Source: JAMXLO01 sp036265005 (lineage in GTDB: Bacteria > Pseudomonadota > Alphaproteobacteria > Acetobacterales > Acetobacteraceae). From it: a DNA stretch of 64,000 bases. The stretch's first letter is position 1. The number at the start of each line of letters is the position of its first letter. This document shows positions 37,724 through 45,685 of this stretch, piece by piece. The stretch spans positions 1 to 64,000 of the forward strand of contig DATAPW010000081.1 in assembly GCA_036265005.1 (NCBI GenBank), in the 5' to 3' direction. The position numbers were made by a program, and so were the translations under genes. A model generated the notes under the pieces. That model searched no databases and was not told where the DNA came from. It saw nothing but the letters and a program-made list of their open reading frames with translations.

Positions 37724-38230
37724 ATGACCAGGCTCATTAGGACCGGTGTCGCAACGATTGCACTATGGTCCCTGATTGCGCTCGGAGCAACGGCCGATGA
37801 GATGCCCGAAGCAATTGCCGCGAAGGGCGAGACGACGGTGCTCAGACTGCACGCGGTGGGAGCGCAGATCTATGAATGCAAACCGGATGCGGGCGGCCAA
37901 CTGACCTGGCAGTTCCGCGAACCGATCGCTTCGCTGTTTCTCAACGGTGCGACGGTGGGCCGGCATTACGCGGGTCCCACGTGGGAAGTCGGCGGAAGTG
38001 CTGTTGTCGGCAAGGAGGTCGCGCATGCGCCGGGCGCGAGCGCAAAGGACATCGCATGGTTGAAGCTGGATGTCGCGGACCGGCGCGGCGATGGTCCTTT
38101 GAAGGATGCGACGACGGTTCAACGCATCAACACGCGGGGAGGATCTTTGGCGGGGAAATGCGACAAGGCGGGCAGCTTCGCGTCGGAACCGTACTCGGCT
38201 GATTACGTCTTCCTGCGAAAGGGTCCGTAG
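37724..38230 (+). CDS. DUF3455 exported protein
   Basis: A 168-residue secreted protein of the DUF3455 family, unknown function. Signal peptide to about residue 25 (MTRLIRTGVATIALWSLIALGATA). The DUF3455 core is recognisable: LRLHAVGAQIYECKPDAGGQLTWQFREPIASLF, VGRHYAGPTWE, AWLKLDVADRRGDGPLKDATTVQRINTRGG and the final SADYVFLRK. ATG 37724 has AGGAGG seven bases upstream, so I prefer it to an ATG six codons earlier. It stands alone ahead of rlmB. Confidence 0.88.
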   Translation: MTRLIRTGVATIALWSLIALGATADEMPEAIAAKGETTVLRLHAVGAQIYECKPDAGGQLTWQFREPIASLFLNGATVGRHYAGPTWEVGGSAVVGKEVAHAPGASAKDIAWLKLDVADRRGDGPLKDATTVQRINTRGGSLAGKCDKAGSFASEPYSADYVFLRKGP

Positions 38231-38372
38231 ACATCGCCGGACACCGATCGCCACGACGGATCGCAGCCGTGGCAGCGAGCGCGAAGAGGCATCGGGTAAG
38301 CAAGACGCACCCCCGCGTCGGCGGACACCACCGCCTGTCCAATCGCCGCCGCGCGGTCTATACCCTCCGCCA

Positions 38373-39455
38373 ATGAAACCTCCCCATTCCAACCGCCATG
38401 GCGGTTCCGGCCGCCCGCCTTCCGACCGCGGCCCCGACCGAAGCGGCGGCGGCCCAGGCGGCCCGTCACGCCACCACGGCCAGCATAACGACCGCCAACA
38501 GCGGCACGGGCAGGGCGCTTCCGGCCAGCCCCAGGGCGGCAACGCGCAGTACGCCCGCCCGCAGGGCCCGCGTCCGCCACGCCCGGACGGCCAGCCGGAT
38601 CCGCGCGGCCCCCGCCCGCAGGGCAAGCCGTTCCAGAACCGGCCCAACCAGGACGGCCAGCAACGCGACCGGCAGCGCAACGACTTCCATCGCCCGGATC
38701 GCCAGCGCGACCACGCGCCGCGTCAACACGCTCCTGACACGCCGCGCGGCGCAGTCTGGCTTTACGGCCTGCACTCGGTGGCCGCGGCGCTGGCCAATCC
38801 GGCCCGGCGCCTCCGCCACCTGATGCTCACCGAAGAAGCGCAGCAGACCCTCGCACAGCGCCTGCCGCAGCCCTGGCCGCTGGCGCACGAGCAGGTCGAG
38901 CGCGGCCGCCTGGATCACCTGCTCGGCCGCGACATCGCACATCAGGGCGCGGCGCTGCTGGCTGATCCGTTGGGCACTCCCAGCCTGCAGCATGTGCTGG
39001 AGCGGGCCGGCCCGCTGATCGTGCTGGATCAGGTCACCGACCCGCGCAACATCGGCGCGATCCTGCGGTCGGCAGCGGCGTTCGGCGTGGCGGCGGTGAT
39101 CACCCAGGACCGCAACGCACCGGAAGAGACCGGGGCCATGGCCAAGGCAGCGTCCGGCGCGCTGGAGACCGTCCCGCTGCTGCGCGCGGTGAACATCGCG
39201 CGCACGCTGATCGCGCTGAAGGCAGCCGGCATCTGGGTGGTCGGGCTGGACGCCGGTGGCGGGGCGCTGGCCGGTCCGACGCTGGCCGACCGCCGGATCG
39301 CCCTGGTACTGGGCGCCGAGGGCGAAGGGCTCCGGCGGCTGACGCGGGAGACCTGCGACGAGATCGCCGGCCTGGCGATGAAGGGCGCGATGGAAAGCCT
39401 GAACGTCTCCGCGGCCGCCGCTGTGGCGCTCTACGAACTGGCGAGGCGCACATGA
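38373..39455 (+). CDS. rlmB: 23S rRNA (guanosine-2251-2'-O)-methyltransferase RlmB with long basic extension
   Basis: A 360-residue SpoU-family rRNA methyltransferase. The catalytic SPOUT knot lies in the C-terminal half: GPLIVLDQVTDPRNIGAILRSAAAFGV, LVLGAEGEGLRRLTRETCDE and AMESLNVSAAAAVALYEL. The substrate-binding domain begins AVWLYGLHSVAAALANPARR near residue 127. Before it lies an unusual extension of about 125 residues made almost only of Arg, Gln, Gly, Pro, Asp, His and Asn, probably disordered and RNA-binding. E. coli RlmB has no such part. It overlaps the hydratase gene by four bases. Confidence 0.9.
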   Translation: MKPPHSNRHGGSGRPPSDRGPDRSGGGPGGPSRHHGQHNDRQQRHGQGASGQPQGGNAQYARPQGPRPPRPDGQPDPRGPRPQGKPFQNRPNQDGQQRDRQRNDFHRPDRQRDHAPRQHAPDTPRGAVWLYGLHSVAAALANPARRLRHLMLTEEAQQTLAQRLPQPWPLAHEQVERGRLDHLLGRDIAHQGAALLADPLGTPSLQHVLERAGPLIVLDQVTDPRNIGAILRSAAAFGVAAVITQDRNAPEETGAMAKAASGALETVPLLRAVNIARTLIALKAAGIWVVGLDAGGGALAGPTLADRRIALVLGAEGEGLRRLTRETCDEIAGLAMKGAMESLNVSAAAAVALYELARRT

Positions 39456-40237
39456 ATGGCTACCAACCGGGCCCGGCGGCCGCCGCTCTGCATGCGGCAC
39501 GGCAGCGCCGGGTGGAACTCGCGCCACTGCCCACCGGCATCGCGCCGCGCACCGAGGCAGAAGGCGCCGCCGTGCAGCGCGCGCTGTCCCACCGCGCCGG
39601 CGCGGCGTCGCCCGGCGGCTTCAAGATCGGCGCTACGGCCCGGCGGATGCAGGAGTATCTCGGGCTGAGCGGCCCGGCGGCCGGGTTCATGGCAGCGGGC
39701 GACCTGCATCGCAGCGGTGCCGTCGTGCCGTTTGCCAACTACCTGCGCCCGGGCGTCGAGTGCGAACTGGCGGTACGGCTGGCGCGCGACCTGCCGCCCG
39801 GTCCGTGCACGCCGGAGCAGGCCGCCGATGCGGTCGGCGAGCTGTTCGCTGCGATCGAAATCGTCGAGAACCGCTATGGCGAGCTGAAGCTGTTGGGCAC
39901 GCCGACGCTGATCGGCGATCAGGTGTACCACGCGGCGGCCGTGCTCGGTGAGCCTGGTGTGCAGGACTGGCGTTCGCTCGACATCGGCAGCCTGCGCGGC
40001 CGGCTGATCGTGGATGGTCACCAGCGCGACGAAGGCGTGGGCGCCGACCTGATGGGGCACCCGATGAACTGCCTGGCCTGGCTCGCCGGTTCGTCGGTCG
40101 CGGCTGCATTCGGGGGCTTGCGGGCGGGCCAGGTGGTCATGCTGGGAAGCGTCACGCCGCCGGTCTGGTTGACCGCCCCGGCCAGCGTCACGGTGGAATT
40201 TGCGCCGCTGCCGCCGGTCCAGGTGCGTCTGGGCTGA
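39452..40237 (+). CDS. 2-keto-4-pentenoate hydratase / FAH-family protein
   Basis: A 261-residue fumarylacetoacetate-hydrolase-fold protein of the 2-hydroxypentadienoate hydratase group, which adds water to 2-hydroxypenta-2,4-dienoates in catechol meta-cleavage. Metal-binding acids are seen in GVECELAVRLARDLP (about residue 100-108) and AAIEIVENRYGEL, and the GFKIGATARRMQEYLGLSGP loop is typical. No other aromatic-degradation genes adjoin it; it is coupled by ATGA to rlmB, probably an accidental operon. The exact substrate is unknown. Confidence 0.85.
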   Translation: MNGYQPGPAAAALHAARQRRVELAPLPTGIAPRTEAEGAAVQRALSHRAGAASPGGFKIGATARRMQEYLGLSGPAAGFMAAGDLHRSGAVVPFANYLRPGVECELAVRLARDLPPGPCTPEQAADAVGELFAAIEIVENRYGELKLLGTPTLIGDQVYHAAAVLGEPGVQDWRSLDIGSLRGRLIVDGHQRDEGVGADLMGHPMNCLAWLAGSSVAAAFGGLRAGQVVMLGSVTPPVWLTAPASVTVEFAPLPPVQVRLG

Positions 40238-40251
40238 TTCCCGTTTGTTCG

Positions 40252-40345
40252 CTTAATGTTCTATTAAGCTCCTGGGCGGATACTGCCCATCGATCCACAC
40301 AACGCCAGAAGGGCACAACGCCAGAATGGCACAACGCCAGAATGG
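40252..40345. repeat. short dyad and three 16-bp tandem repeats upstream of a 77-codon gene
   Basis: CTTAAT-N5-ATTAAG (40252-40268) is followed by CACAACGCCAGAAGGG, CACAACGCCAGAATGG and CACAACGCCAGAATGG in perfect register at 40298-40345, twelve bases before the next ATG. The dyad may be an operator; the tandem array occupies the leader. Confidence 0.6.
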
Positions 40346-40357
40346 CCCGGCAGAGGG

Positions 40358-40591
40358 ATGCGTGTCGTGTTTCCCGACTGGAACGGCTTGTCTGAAGACC
40401 TGCAGATTGCCCTCTCGCGTGAGGCGCTGACCCGCGCGGCCGTCACGGTCGCCGCCCAGGCCGAGATGCTCGCGGAAGAAATGGAACGCGGCGGGGTTGC
40501 CGATCGCGGTGGTCCCGATGCGCTGCGCCTGTTTGCGGCTGTGGTCCGGATCGGTGGCAAGGACGAACTGGCCGCAGTCGGACATGCGTAA
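40358..40591 (+). CDS. hypothetical 77-residue protein
   Basis: A small soluble protein with amphipathic helical content (LSEDLQIALSREALTRAAVTVAAQAEMLAEEMERG) and a C-terminal VRIGGKDELAAVG. I do not recognise a family. GCAGAGGG lies directly before the ATG, and the sequence has ordinary codon use. It is flanked upstream by the tandem 16-bp repeats and converges with the cupin gene. No function is proposed. Confidence 0.6.
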   Translation: MRVVFPDWNGLSEDLQIALSREALTRAAVTVAAQAEMLAEEMERGGVADRGGPDALRLFAAVVRIGGKDELAAVGHA

Positions 40592-40613
40592 TGCTGCCGC
40601 CGCGGCGACCGGT

Positions 40614-41045
40614 CTAGTCCGGCTGCCAGCCCGGCGGCGCCAGTTCAAAGCCGGCAAAGGCGAACGCGGGAGCCACGACGCAACTGCACAAGGTCCATTG
40701 CCCCAGGCTGTGCGCCGATTGCCAATGCGATGCCGGGACGACCTGTTGCAGATGCTCGCCCTGAGCCAGTGCCGGGCCGAGCCGGCATTGTGTCGTGGCG
40801 CCAATGCGCAACAGCAAGGGCGCGCCCGCCTGCCAGATCCACAACTCGGCTGCGTCGACACGATGCCAGTGGCTGCGTTCGCCATCGCGCAGCAGGAACA
40901 GGATGGCCGTGCCGGCGCCGCGCGCGCCGGCTGTGGGCGCATCGCGCCACGTCTCGCGATAATGCCCGCCTTCCGGATGCGGCTTCAGCGCAAGCGCGGC
41001 GATCACTGCCTCCGCCGGCGCGGCGGCGTCACGCAGGTCGATCAA
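40614..41045 (-). CDS. cupin-fold protein (DUF985 type)
   Basis: A 143-residue cupin_5/DUF985 protein. The conserved start of the fold, ALALKPHPEGGHYRETWRD, and the barrel strands GTAILFLLRDGERSHWHRVDAAELWIWQAG, HLQQVVPASHWQSA and LCSCVVAPAFAFAGFEL are all present. The probable start is TTG 41045, overlapping the stop of the GST gene (TTGA) and placing the N-terminus as in relatives. An ATG at 41105 would overlap GST by 64 bases. Biochemical role unknown. Confidence 0.8.
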   Translation of the reverse strand: MIDLRDAAAPAEAVIAALALKPHPEGGHYRETWRDAPTAGARGAGTAILFLLRDGERSHWHRVDAAELWIWQAGAPLLLRIGATTQCRLGPALAQGEHLQQVVPASHWQSAHSLGQWTLCSCVVAPAFAFAGFELAPPGWQPD

Positions 41046-41644
41046 CCGGCGTCTTTCGGCACCGTATTGGCGATACCGGGATTCTGCGCGAACGCCTCGT
41101 ACCACGCGGCCAGCTTCGGATGCGTCGGCCGCCAGGGTTGCGCGGCGAAGCGGAAATCCAGGTAGCCCAGTGCGCAGGCAACGGCGATCGAGCCGATATC
41201 GACGATGCGATGCGGCGGATCGGCCTCCAGCGCGTCCAGCGTGCGATCAACCGCCGCCTTCTGGCGCGCGATCCACGCCACGCGGCCTTCATCCTGCGGC
41301 TTCATCAGTTCGCCGCGGCGCGGCACCGACGCATCCAGAATCCCGTCGCCCATCGCCTGCAGCTTCAGCGCCCGCCAGCGCGCGGTGCCGTGTGTCGGGA
41401 ACATCGCCAGTGCGTCGCCGATACTGTCGAGGTACTCGCAGATCACCGGGCTGTCGAACAGTGCGACACCATCGTCGGTGACCAACGCCGGCACCTTCGA
41501 CAGGGGATTGATTGCGACGAAGTCCGGCGGCGATGCGTTGGCATCCGTCGGCACGAGTTCGATCTGCCCGTCGATCTCACGCGTGATCGCGCAGGCGCGG
41601 ACCTTGCGCACATAAGGGCTGGTCGCGGAGAAGCTCAGCTTCAC
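41042..41644 (-). CDS. glutathione S-transferase family protein
   Basis: A 200-residue GST with an N-terminal thioredoxin fold (MKLSFSATSPYVRKVRACAITREI; the SPYVRK motif supplies the glutathione-activating Ser), cis-Pro motif KVPALVTDDG, DSPVICEYLD, and an all-helical C-terminal domain. It is similar to the YibF-type subgroup. It sits 12 bases after gloB, another glutathione-dependent gene, and overlaps the cupin gene, so the three form a minus-strand set possibly concerned with electrophile detoxification. Confidence 0.88.
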   Translation of the reverse strand: MKLSFSATSPYVRKVRACAITREIDGQIELVPTDANASPPDFVAINPLSKVPALVTDDGVALFDSPVICEYLDSIGDALAMFPTHGTARWRALKLQAMGDGILDASVPRRGELMKPQDEGRVAWIARQKAAVDRTLDALEADPPHRIVDIGSIAVACALGYLDFRFAAQPWRPTHPKLAAWYEAFAQNPGIANTVPKDAG

Positions 41645-41656
41645 GGCCGATCTCCG

Positions 41657-42382
41657 TCAGAACTTGTCCTTCTTGGCGCGCACGTCAGCCAGCGCGGCGG
41701 CGTTCGGTGCGCGCAGGAACGGATTGGCGGCGAGTTCATCCGACATCACCGAAGGCAGTGTCGGTTGCCCGGCCGCGCGCTGCTGGTGCGCCTGTGCCGC
41801 GCGCGCCTTCAGCGCTGCATTGTCCGGATCGACGCTGAGCGCGAACTTCGCATTGCTCTCGGTATATTCGTGCCCGCAGCAGACCTTCGTCCCGCCCGGC
41901 AGCGCCTTGAGCTTGGCCAGCGAGGCGAACATCTCCGCCGCGTTGCCCTCGATCAGCCGGCCGCAGCCCAGGCTGAACAGCGTATCGCCGGACAGCAGGA
42001 CCTCGCCGTCGGGAAAGAAATAGTTGATCTGGCCGCGCGTGTGGCCCGGCGTGTCGATCACCCGGGCGGATGCACTGCCGAACGCGACGGTGTCGCCTTC
42101 CTTCACCGCCTGGTCCAGTTTGGGCAGCCGATGCGCATCCGCGGCGGCGCCGACCACCTTGGCGCCGAAGCGCGCACGCACTTCGTCCACGCCGGCGATG
42201 TGGTCCGAGTGGTGGTGCGTCAGCAGGATCAAGTCGAGCCTGCCTCCCGCACGCTCCAGCGCGGCGATCACCGGCTTGGCATCCGCCGGGTCGCAGATGG
42301 CAACCGCTCCGGTGCCGCTGTCGCGCAGCATCCAGGCATAGTTGTCGGACAGGATGGGGACGGGTTCTGCTGTGACTGTCAT
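41657..42382 (-). CDS. gloB: hydroxyacylglutathione hydrolase (glyoxalase II)
   Basis: A 241-residue metallo-beta-lactamase-fold glyoxalase II that hydrolyses S-lactoylglutathione to lactate. The binuclear metal motif THHHSDH is at residues 55-61, with further ligands in DTPGHTRGQ, LSGDTLFSLGCGR and CCGHEYTESN, and the HAGH C-terminal substrate-binding domain (NPFLRAPN) closes the protein. It is the first gene of the gloB-GST-cupin set and is divergent from the methyltransferase gene. Confidence 0.95.
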   Translation of the reverse strand: MTVTAEPVPILSDNYAWMLRDSGTGAVAICDPADAKPVIAALERAGGRLDLILLTHHHSDHIAGVDEVRARFGAKVVGAAADAHRLPKLDQAVKEGDTVAFGSASARVIDTPGHTRGQINYFFPDGEVLLSGDTLFSLGCGRLIEGNAAEMFASLAKLKALPGGTKVCCGHEYTESNAKFALSVDPDNAALKARAAQAHQQRAAGQPTLPSVMSDELAANPFLRAPNAAALADVRAKKDKF

Positions 42383-42444
42383 GCCTGGATGCTAGCAGCC
42401 CTGGGGGCCGCGGGAAACCGCCGGATGTGCTATGGGTTCGTGCC

Positions 42445-43155
42445 ATGGCGGCGGACGCGCATGCGGCGGCGGATTTCTACGGCACTGCCCGCGGGGCGGT
42501 GACGGCCCGGCTGCTGCGCGAAAGGCTGACTGTCCTGTGGCCGGATCTGTCCGGCCAGTCGGTACTCGGCATCGGCTTTGCCGCCCCATACCTGCGGCTT
42601 TGGCGCGAGCAGGCGGCGCGCTGCATTGCGCTGACGCCGGCGCAGATGGGCGCCGCGCGCTGGCCGGTCGGCGCGCCGAACCTGTCATGTACGGCCGAGG
42701 AGGACGCACTGCCGTTTCCCGACCTGATGTTCGATCGCGTGCTGCTGGTGCATGGGTTGGAGGCGGCGGAGAGCGCCCGGCGCATGCTGCGCGAGACCTG
42801 GCGGGTGCTGAAGGATGACGGGCGGCTGCTGGTGATCGCGCCCAACCGCAGCGGTATGTGGGCGCACCTGGAAAGCACCCCGTTCGGCCATGGCCAGCCA
42901 TATTCATTCGGCCAGATCGGCCGGCTGCTGGCGGCGTCGCTGTATCGTGTGGAGCGGCGGGACACCGCGCTGTACCTGCCGCCGTCGAACTGGCGGCTGG
43001 TGCTGCGCGGGTCGCCCGTGCTGGAGCGCACCGGACGGCGCCTGTTGCCCGGCTTCGCCGGCGTCACCATTACCGAGGCCGTGAAGGACATCTACGCGGC
43101 GATGCCGGTGCAGGCCGTTGCGCGCCGCCGGCTGGTGCTGGCCGAGGCCGCGTAG
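42445..43155 (+). CDS. class I SAM-dependent methyltransferase
   Basis: A 236-residue Rossmann-fold methyltransferase. The SAM-binding region VLGIGFAAPYLRLWREQAARCIALTPAQMG is somewhat diverged from GxGxG. Later motifs DALPFPDLMFDRVLLVHGLEAAESARRMLRETWRVLKDDGRLLVIAPNRSGMWA are typical of Methyltransf_11. I chose ATG 42445 over a GTG six codons earlier. It is divergent from gloB by about 60 bases. Substrate unknown. Confidence 0.85.
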   Translation: MAADAHAAADFYGTARGAVTARLLRERLTVLWPDLSGQSVLGIGFAAPYLRLWREQAARCIALTPAQMGAARWPVGAPNLSCTAEEDALPFPDLMFDRVLLVHGLEAAESARRMLRETWRVLKDDGRLLVIAPNRSGMWAHLESTPFGHGQPYSFGQIGRLLAASLYRVERRDTALYLPPSNWRLVLRGSPVLERTGRRLLPGFAGVTITEAVKDIYAAMPVQAVARRRLVLAEAA

Positions 43156-43243
43156 TTCATCGGCCGCGCGTCGCCATGCTCGCGCAGGCCAGCATCCAGG
43201 CGGTCACCACCGGACGTTCCGGCACTGACCGCTGCGGCAATCG

Positions 43244-43402
43244 TCAGGCGAACTGGCCGAGCAACGCGAGCGCCCCGATCAGCAATGCGCTGGACATCGC
43301 CACGCCGATCAGCACGATCGGATGCGGTTCGATGGCACGGCCGATCGGATCGCCGTACCCATGGGTCTCGTACCAACCGGGATCCAGGACATAGGGCAGC
43401 AT
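43244..43402 (-). CDS. 52-residue single-pass membrane protein
   Basis: A short but convincing gene: MLPYVLDPGWYETHGYGDP, then a proline/glutamate turn and one hydrophobic helix (about 29-51: IVLIGVAMSSALLIGALALL) ending in GQFA. GGAAAGGAA lies eight bases before the ATG. It follows the DUF1127 gene after 18 bases, so the two are likely co-transcribed. I recognise no named family. Function unknown. Confidence 0.65.
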   Translation of the reverse strand: MLPYVLDPGWYETHGYGDPIGRAIEPHPIVLIGVAMSSALLIGALALLGQFA

Positions 43403-43420
43403 CGGACTGTTCCTTTCCGT

Positions 43421-43642
43421 TCAGCCACGCCAGAACGGCTTGGCGAGTTCGTTGTGCACGACCGCACGGGACAGGCCCGCGTCGCGCAGGTCGCGGTCTT
43501 CCCACCGCTCCAGCTCGGCGCGTTCGCGCGCCCGGCGCCGCCAGAGCCTGAACGCGTCGGCGATGCTTTCGGCAGCGGCAGCGAACCGGCGCGCCAGGTG
43601 GGACGTTGCATGTGCACCCGACCGGGTGGTTGCGGTGGCCAT
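43421..43642 (-). CDS. DUF1127 protein
   Basis: A 73-residue DUF1127 protein. The basic C-terminal motif is clear: FRLWRRRARERAELERWEDRDLRDAGLSRAVVHNELAKPFWRG. Small Arg-rich DUF1127 proteins in alphaproteobacteria affect sRNA turnover, phosphate and carbon regulation (established for relatives). GGAGGG lies before the ATG. It is divergent from the LysR gene, sharing about 109 bases. Confidence 0.9.
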   Translation of the reverse strand: MATATTRSGAHATSHLARRFAAAAESIADAFRLWRRRARERAELERWEDRDLRDAGLSRAVVHNELAKPFWRG

Positions 43643-43711
43643 TGGAGCCCTCCATCGCTGACGGGTTCAAAATGCCCGTTGGGTTGTCATATGGCGGCAA
43701 CCTCCACATCA

Positions 43712-43748
43712 TTCCAATCGATAGTTGAAATTCACTACATCGGTGGAA
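43712..43748. promoter_or_regulatory. imperfect dyad over the LysR gene start, candidate LTTR operator
   Basis: TTCCAATCGATAGT and ACTACATCGGTGGAA form an imperfect inverted repeat around the central TGAAATTCA. It ends three bases before the LysR-type ATG. LysR proteins commonly bind such dyads to repress themselves and control the divergent gene, here DUF1127. Confidence 0.4.
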
Positions 43749-43751
43749 TCG

Positions 43752-44678
43752 ATGAACCTCGCTGCCCTCGACCTGAACCTGCTGGTCGCCTTCGAGGCGC
43801 TGCTCGCCGAACGCAACGTTACCCGTGCCGGCCAGCGCATCGGCCTCGGCCAGCCGGCGATGAGCGCGGCCCTGGCGCGTCTGCGGCTGATCTTCAAGGA
43901 CGAGCTGCTCGTGCGCGTGCCCGGCGCACCGATGCGTCCGACAAGCAAGGCGGCGGCGTTGTATCGCCCGGTCAGCGACGTGCTGGCGCGGGTGCGCCAG
44001 GTGTTCGACGCCGAGACCGAGTTCGATCCCGCTGCGGCGCGTGCGGTGTTCCGCATCGCCACCAGCGATCATCCGGGAACCCTGGTGCTGCCGCGATTCC
44101 TCGAGGTGCTGTCCCGCACGGCGCCGGGCATCGACGTGCGGCTGTTCGCGCTGGACAAGCGCGATGCCTTCGACCTGGTGGACCGCAACGAGATCGACCT
44201 GGTGATCGGCTCGTTCCGCAACATCCCCAAGCGCATCCGCCGCCAGCGGCTATACACCGATGGCTACGTCTGTATCGCACATCGTGACAATCCGCATCTG
44301 GGCAGGCGGCGCACCATGACATTGGACGCCTATGTGGCCGCGCCGCATGTTCTGGTCACGCTCGCAGCCGACGATCGAGGCGTGGTGGACGAGGTGCTGG
44401 CCAGCCGCGGTCTGCGCCGGCGCGTCGCCGTGACGGTATCGGATTTCCACCTGGTCCCGCGCATCGTCGAACGCACCGACATGATCGGCCACCTGCCGCG
44501 CCGTATTGCCGCCGAGTTGACGCGCGGGTTCAATCTGGCGGTGCTGCCGACGCCGGTGGCGTTGCCGGCCTGGAATGTCGACGTGTTCTGGGGCGGCGTA
44601 TCCGATGCCGAGCCGGGGGCAAAATGGTTCCGCTCGCGGTTGTTCGAGATCGGCCGCGAGATCGAGGCGAGCCAGTAG
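43752..44678 (+). CDS. LysR-family transcriptional regulator
   Basis: A 308-residue LTTR with a winged HTH at about 5-63 (LDLNLLVAFEALLAERNVTRAGQRIGLGQPAMSAALARLR) and a periplasmic-binding-protein-like effector domain (RIATSDHPGTLVLPRFLEVLS onwards). It resembles the NodD/LinR-type subgroup in its N-terminal sequence. The start at 43752 has GGTGGA upstream; a TTG at 43725 is less likely. The amidohydrolase gene follows after 17 bases and is a probable target. Inducer unknown. Confidence 0.92.
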   Translation: MNLAALDLNLLVAFEALLAERNVTRAGQRIGLGQPAMSAALARLRLIFKDELLVRVPGAPMRPTSKAAALYRPVSDVLARVRQVFDAETEFDPAAARAVFRIATSDHPGTLVLPRFLEVLSRTAPGIDVRLFALDKRDAFDLVDRNEIDLVIGSFRNIPKRIRRQRLYTDGYVCIAHRDNPHLGRRRTMTLDAYVAAPHVLVTLAADDRGVVDEVLASRGLRRRVAVTVSDFHLVPRIVERTDMIGHLPRRIAAELTRGFNLAVLPTPVALPAWNVDVFWGGVSDAEPGAKWFRSRLFEIGREIEASQ

Positions 44679-44695
44679 CGGGGAGGATGGGTGGG

Positions 44696-45658
44696 ATGAT
44701 CTGCGACGTCCATGCGCACTATATTCCGAAGGCGTTCGGCGACTTCATGGGCGATCGCTTCTCGCCCCGTGTCGGCATTGCGGCAAAGACCGGCATCGCG
44801 AAGCACCCGGTGTCGGATTCGCCCGCCGACATCCAGGGTCGGCTGGAACTGATGGATGCTGCCGGCGTCGAGACGCAGATCCTGTCGCCGCATCGGCCAC
44901 CCTATCTGCCCGACGAAGCCGAATGCGTGCAGGCACTGCACCTGCTGAACGACGGCTACGCCGAGTTGGCAGCGCGTTATCCCGGGCGCATCGCGTCGTA
45001 CGTGATGCTGCCGCTGCCGCACATCGACGCGTCGTTGCGCGAGATGGCGCGCGGCCTCGATCAACTCGGCTGCGTCGGCGTGAACATGAACATCTCGTGC
45101 CTGGGGCGATCGATCGCCGAGGCGGACTTCGAGCCGATCTATGCGGAGATGAACCGGCGCGGCGCGATCCTGTTCGTGCATCCGTCGGTGACCGGGGTGT
45201 GTTCGCCGGTGATCAACGACTGGGGGTTCCGCGCGGCGATCGGCAACTCGGTGGAGGATGCGATGTTCGTCGCGCACATGATCGCGCGGCAGATTCCGCA
45301 TCGCTACCCGAACATCCGCTTCATCGTGCCGCATCTCGGCGGTCCGATTCCGATGCTGCTGAACCGGCTGGACCTGCAGGGCGTGCGCGACCTGGGCGGC
45401 CTCGCGGAATTGCCGAGTGTGACCGCTCGGCGATTTTGGTACGACACTGTGTGCTACGGATCCAAGGCCGCGCTCACCTGCGCCTGCGAGGCGTTCGGCG
45501 CCGAAAAGCTGGTGACCGGTAGCGATTATCCGGTGCTGCAGGACTACGAGGAATACCGCGAGACGTTCGCGTTCATCGAGCGTCTGGGATTGCCGGCGGA
45601 GGCTGCCGATCGGATCCTGCACCATAATGCACAGGCGCTGTTCGGCTTTCCGCATTAG
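44696..45658 (+). CDS. amidohydrolase 2 family (ACMSD-like) metal-dependent hydrolase
   Basis: A 320-residue TIM-barrel amidohydrolase of the aminocarboxymuconate-semialdehyde decarboxylase-like group. Metal ligands are visible: HAHY in ICDVHAHYIPK, FVHPS near residue 160, PHLGGPIPML and the catalytic GSDYPVLQDYEEY. Such enzymes decarboxylate or hydrolyse aromatic ring-cleavage intermediates. GGGAGGATGGG precedes the ATG. An ATG three codons earlier is also possible. It follows the LysR gene by 17 bases and is likely its regulatory target. Confidence 0.88.
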   Translation: MICDVHAHYIPKAFGDFMGDRFSPRVGIAAKTGIAKHPVSDSPADIQGRLELMDAAGVETQILSPHRPPYLPDEAECVQALHLLNDGYAELAARYPGRIASYVMLPLPHIDASLREMARGLDQLGCVGVNMNISCLGRSIAEADFEPIYAEMNRRGAILFVHPSVTGVCSPVINDWGFRAAIGNSVEDAMFVAHMIARQIPHRYPNIRFIVPHLGGPIPMLLNRLDLQGVRDLGGLAELPSVTARRFWYDTVCYGSKAALTCACEAFGAEKLVTGSDYPVLQDYEEYRETFAFIERLGLPAEAADRILHHNAQALFGFPH

Positions 45659-45685
45659 GCCAGTGATGGAAGGTCGGACCGTCCA

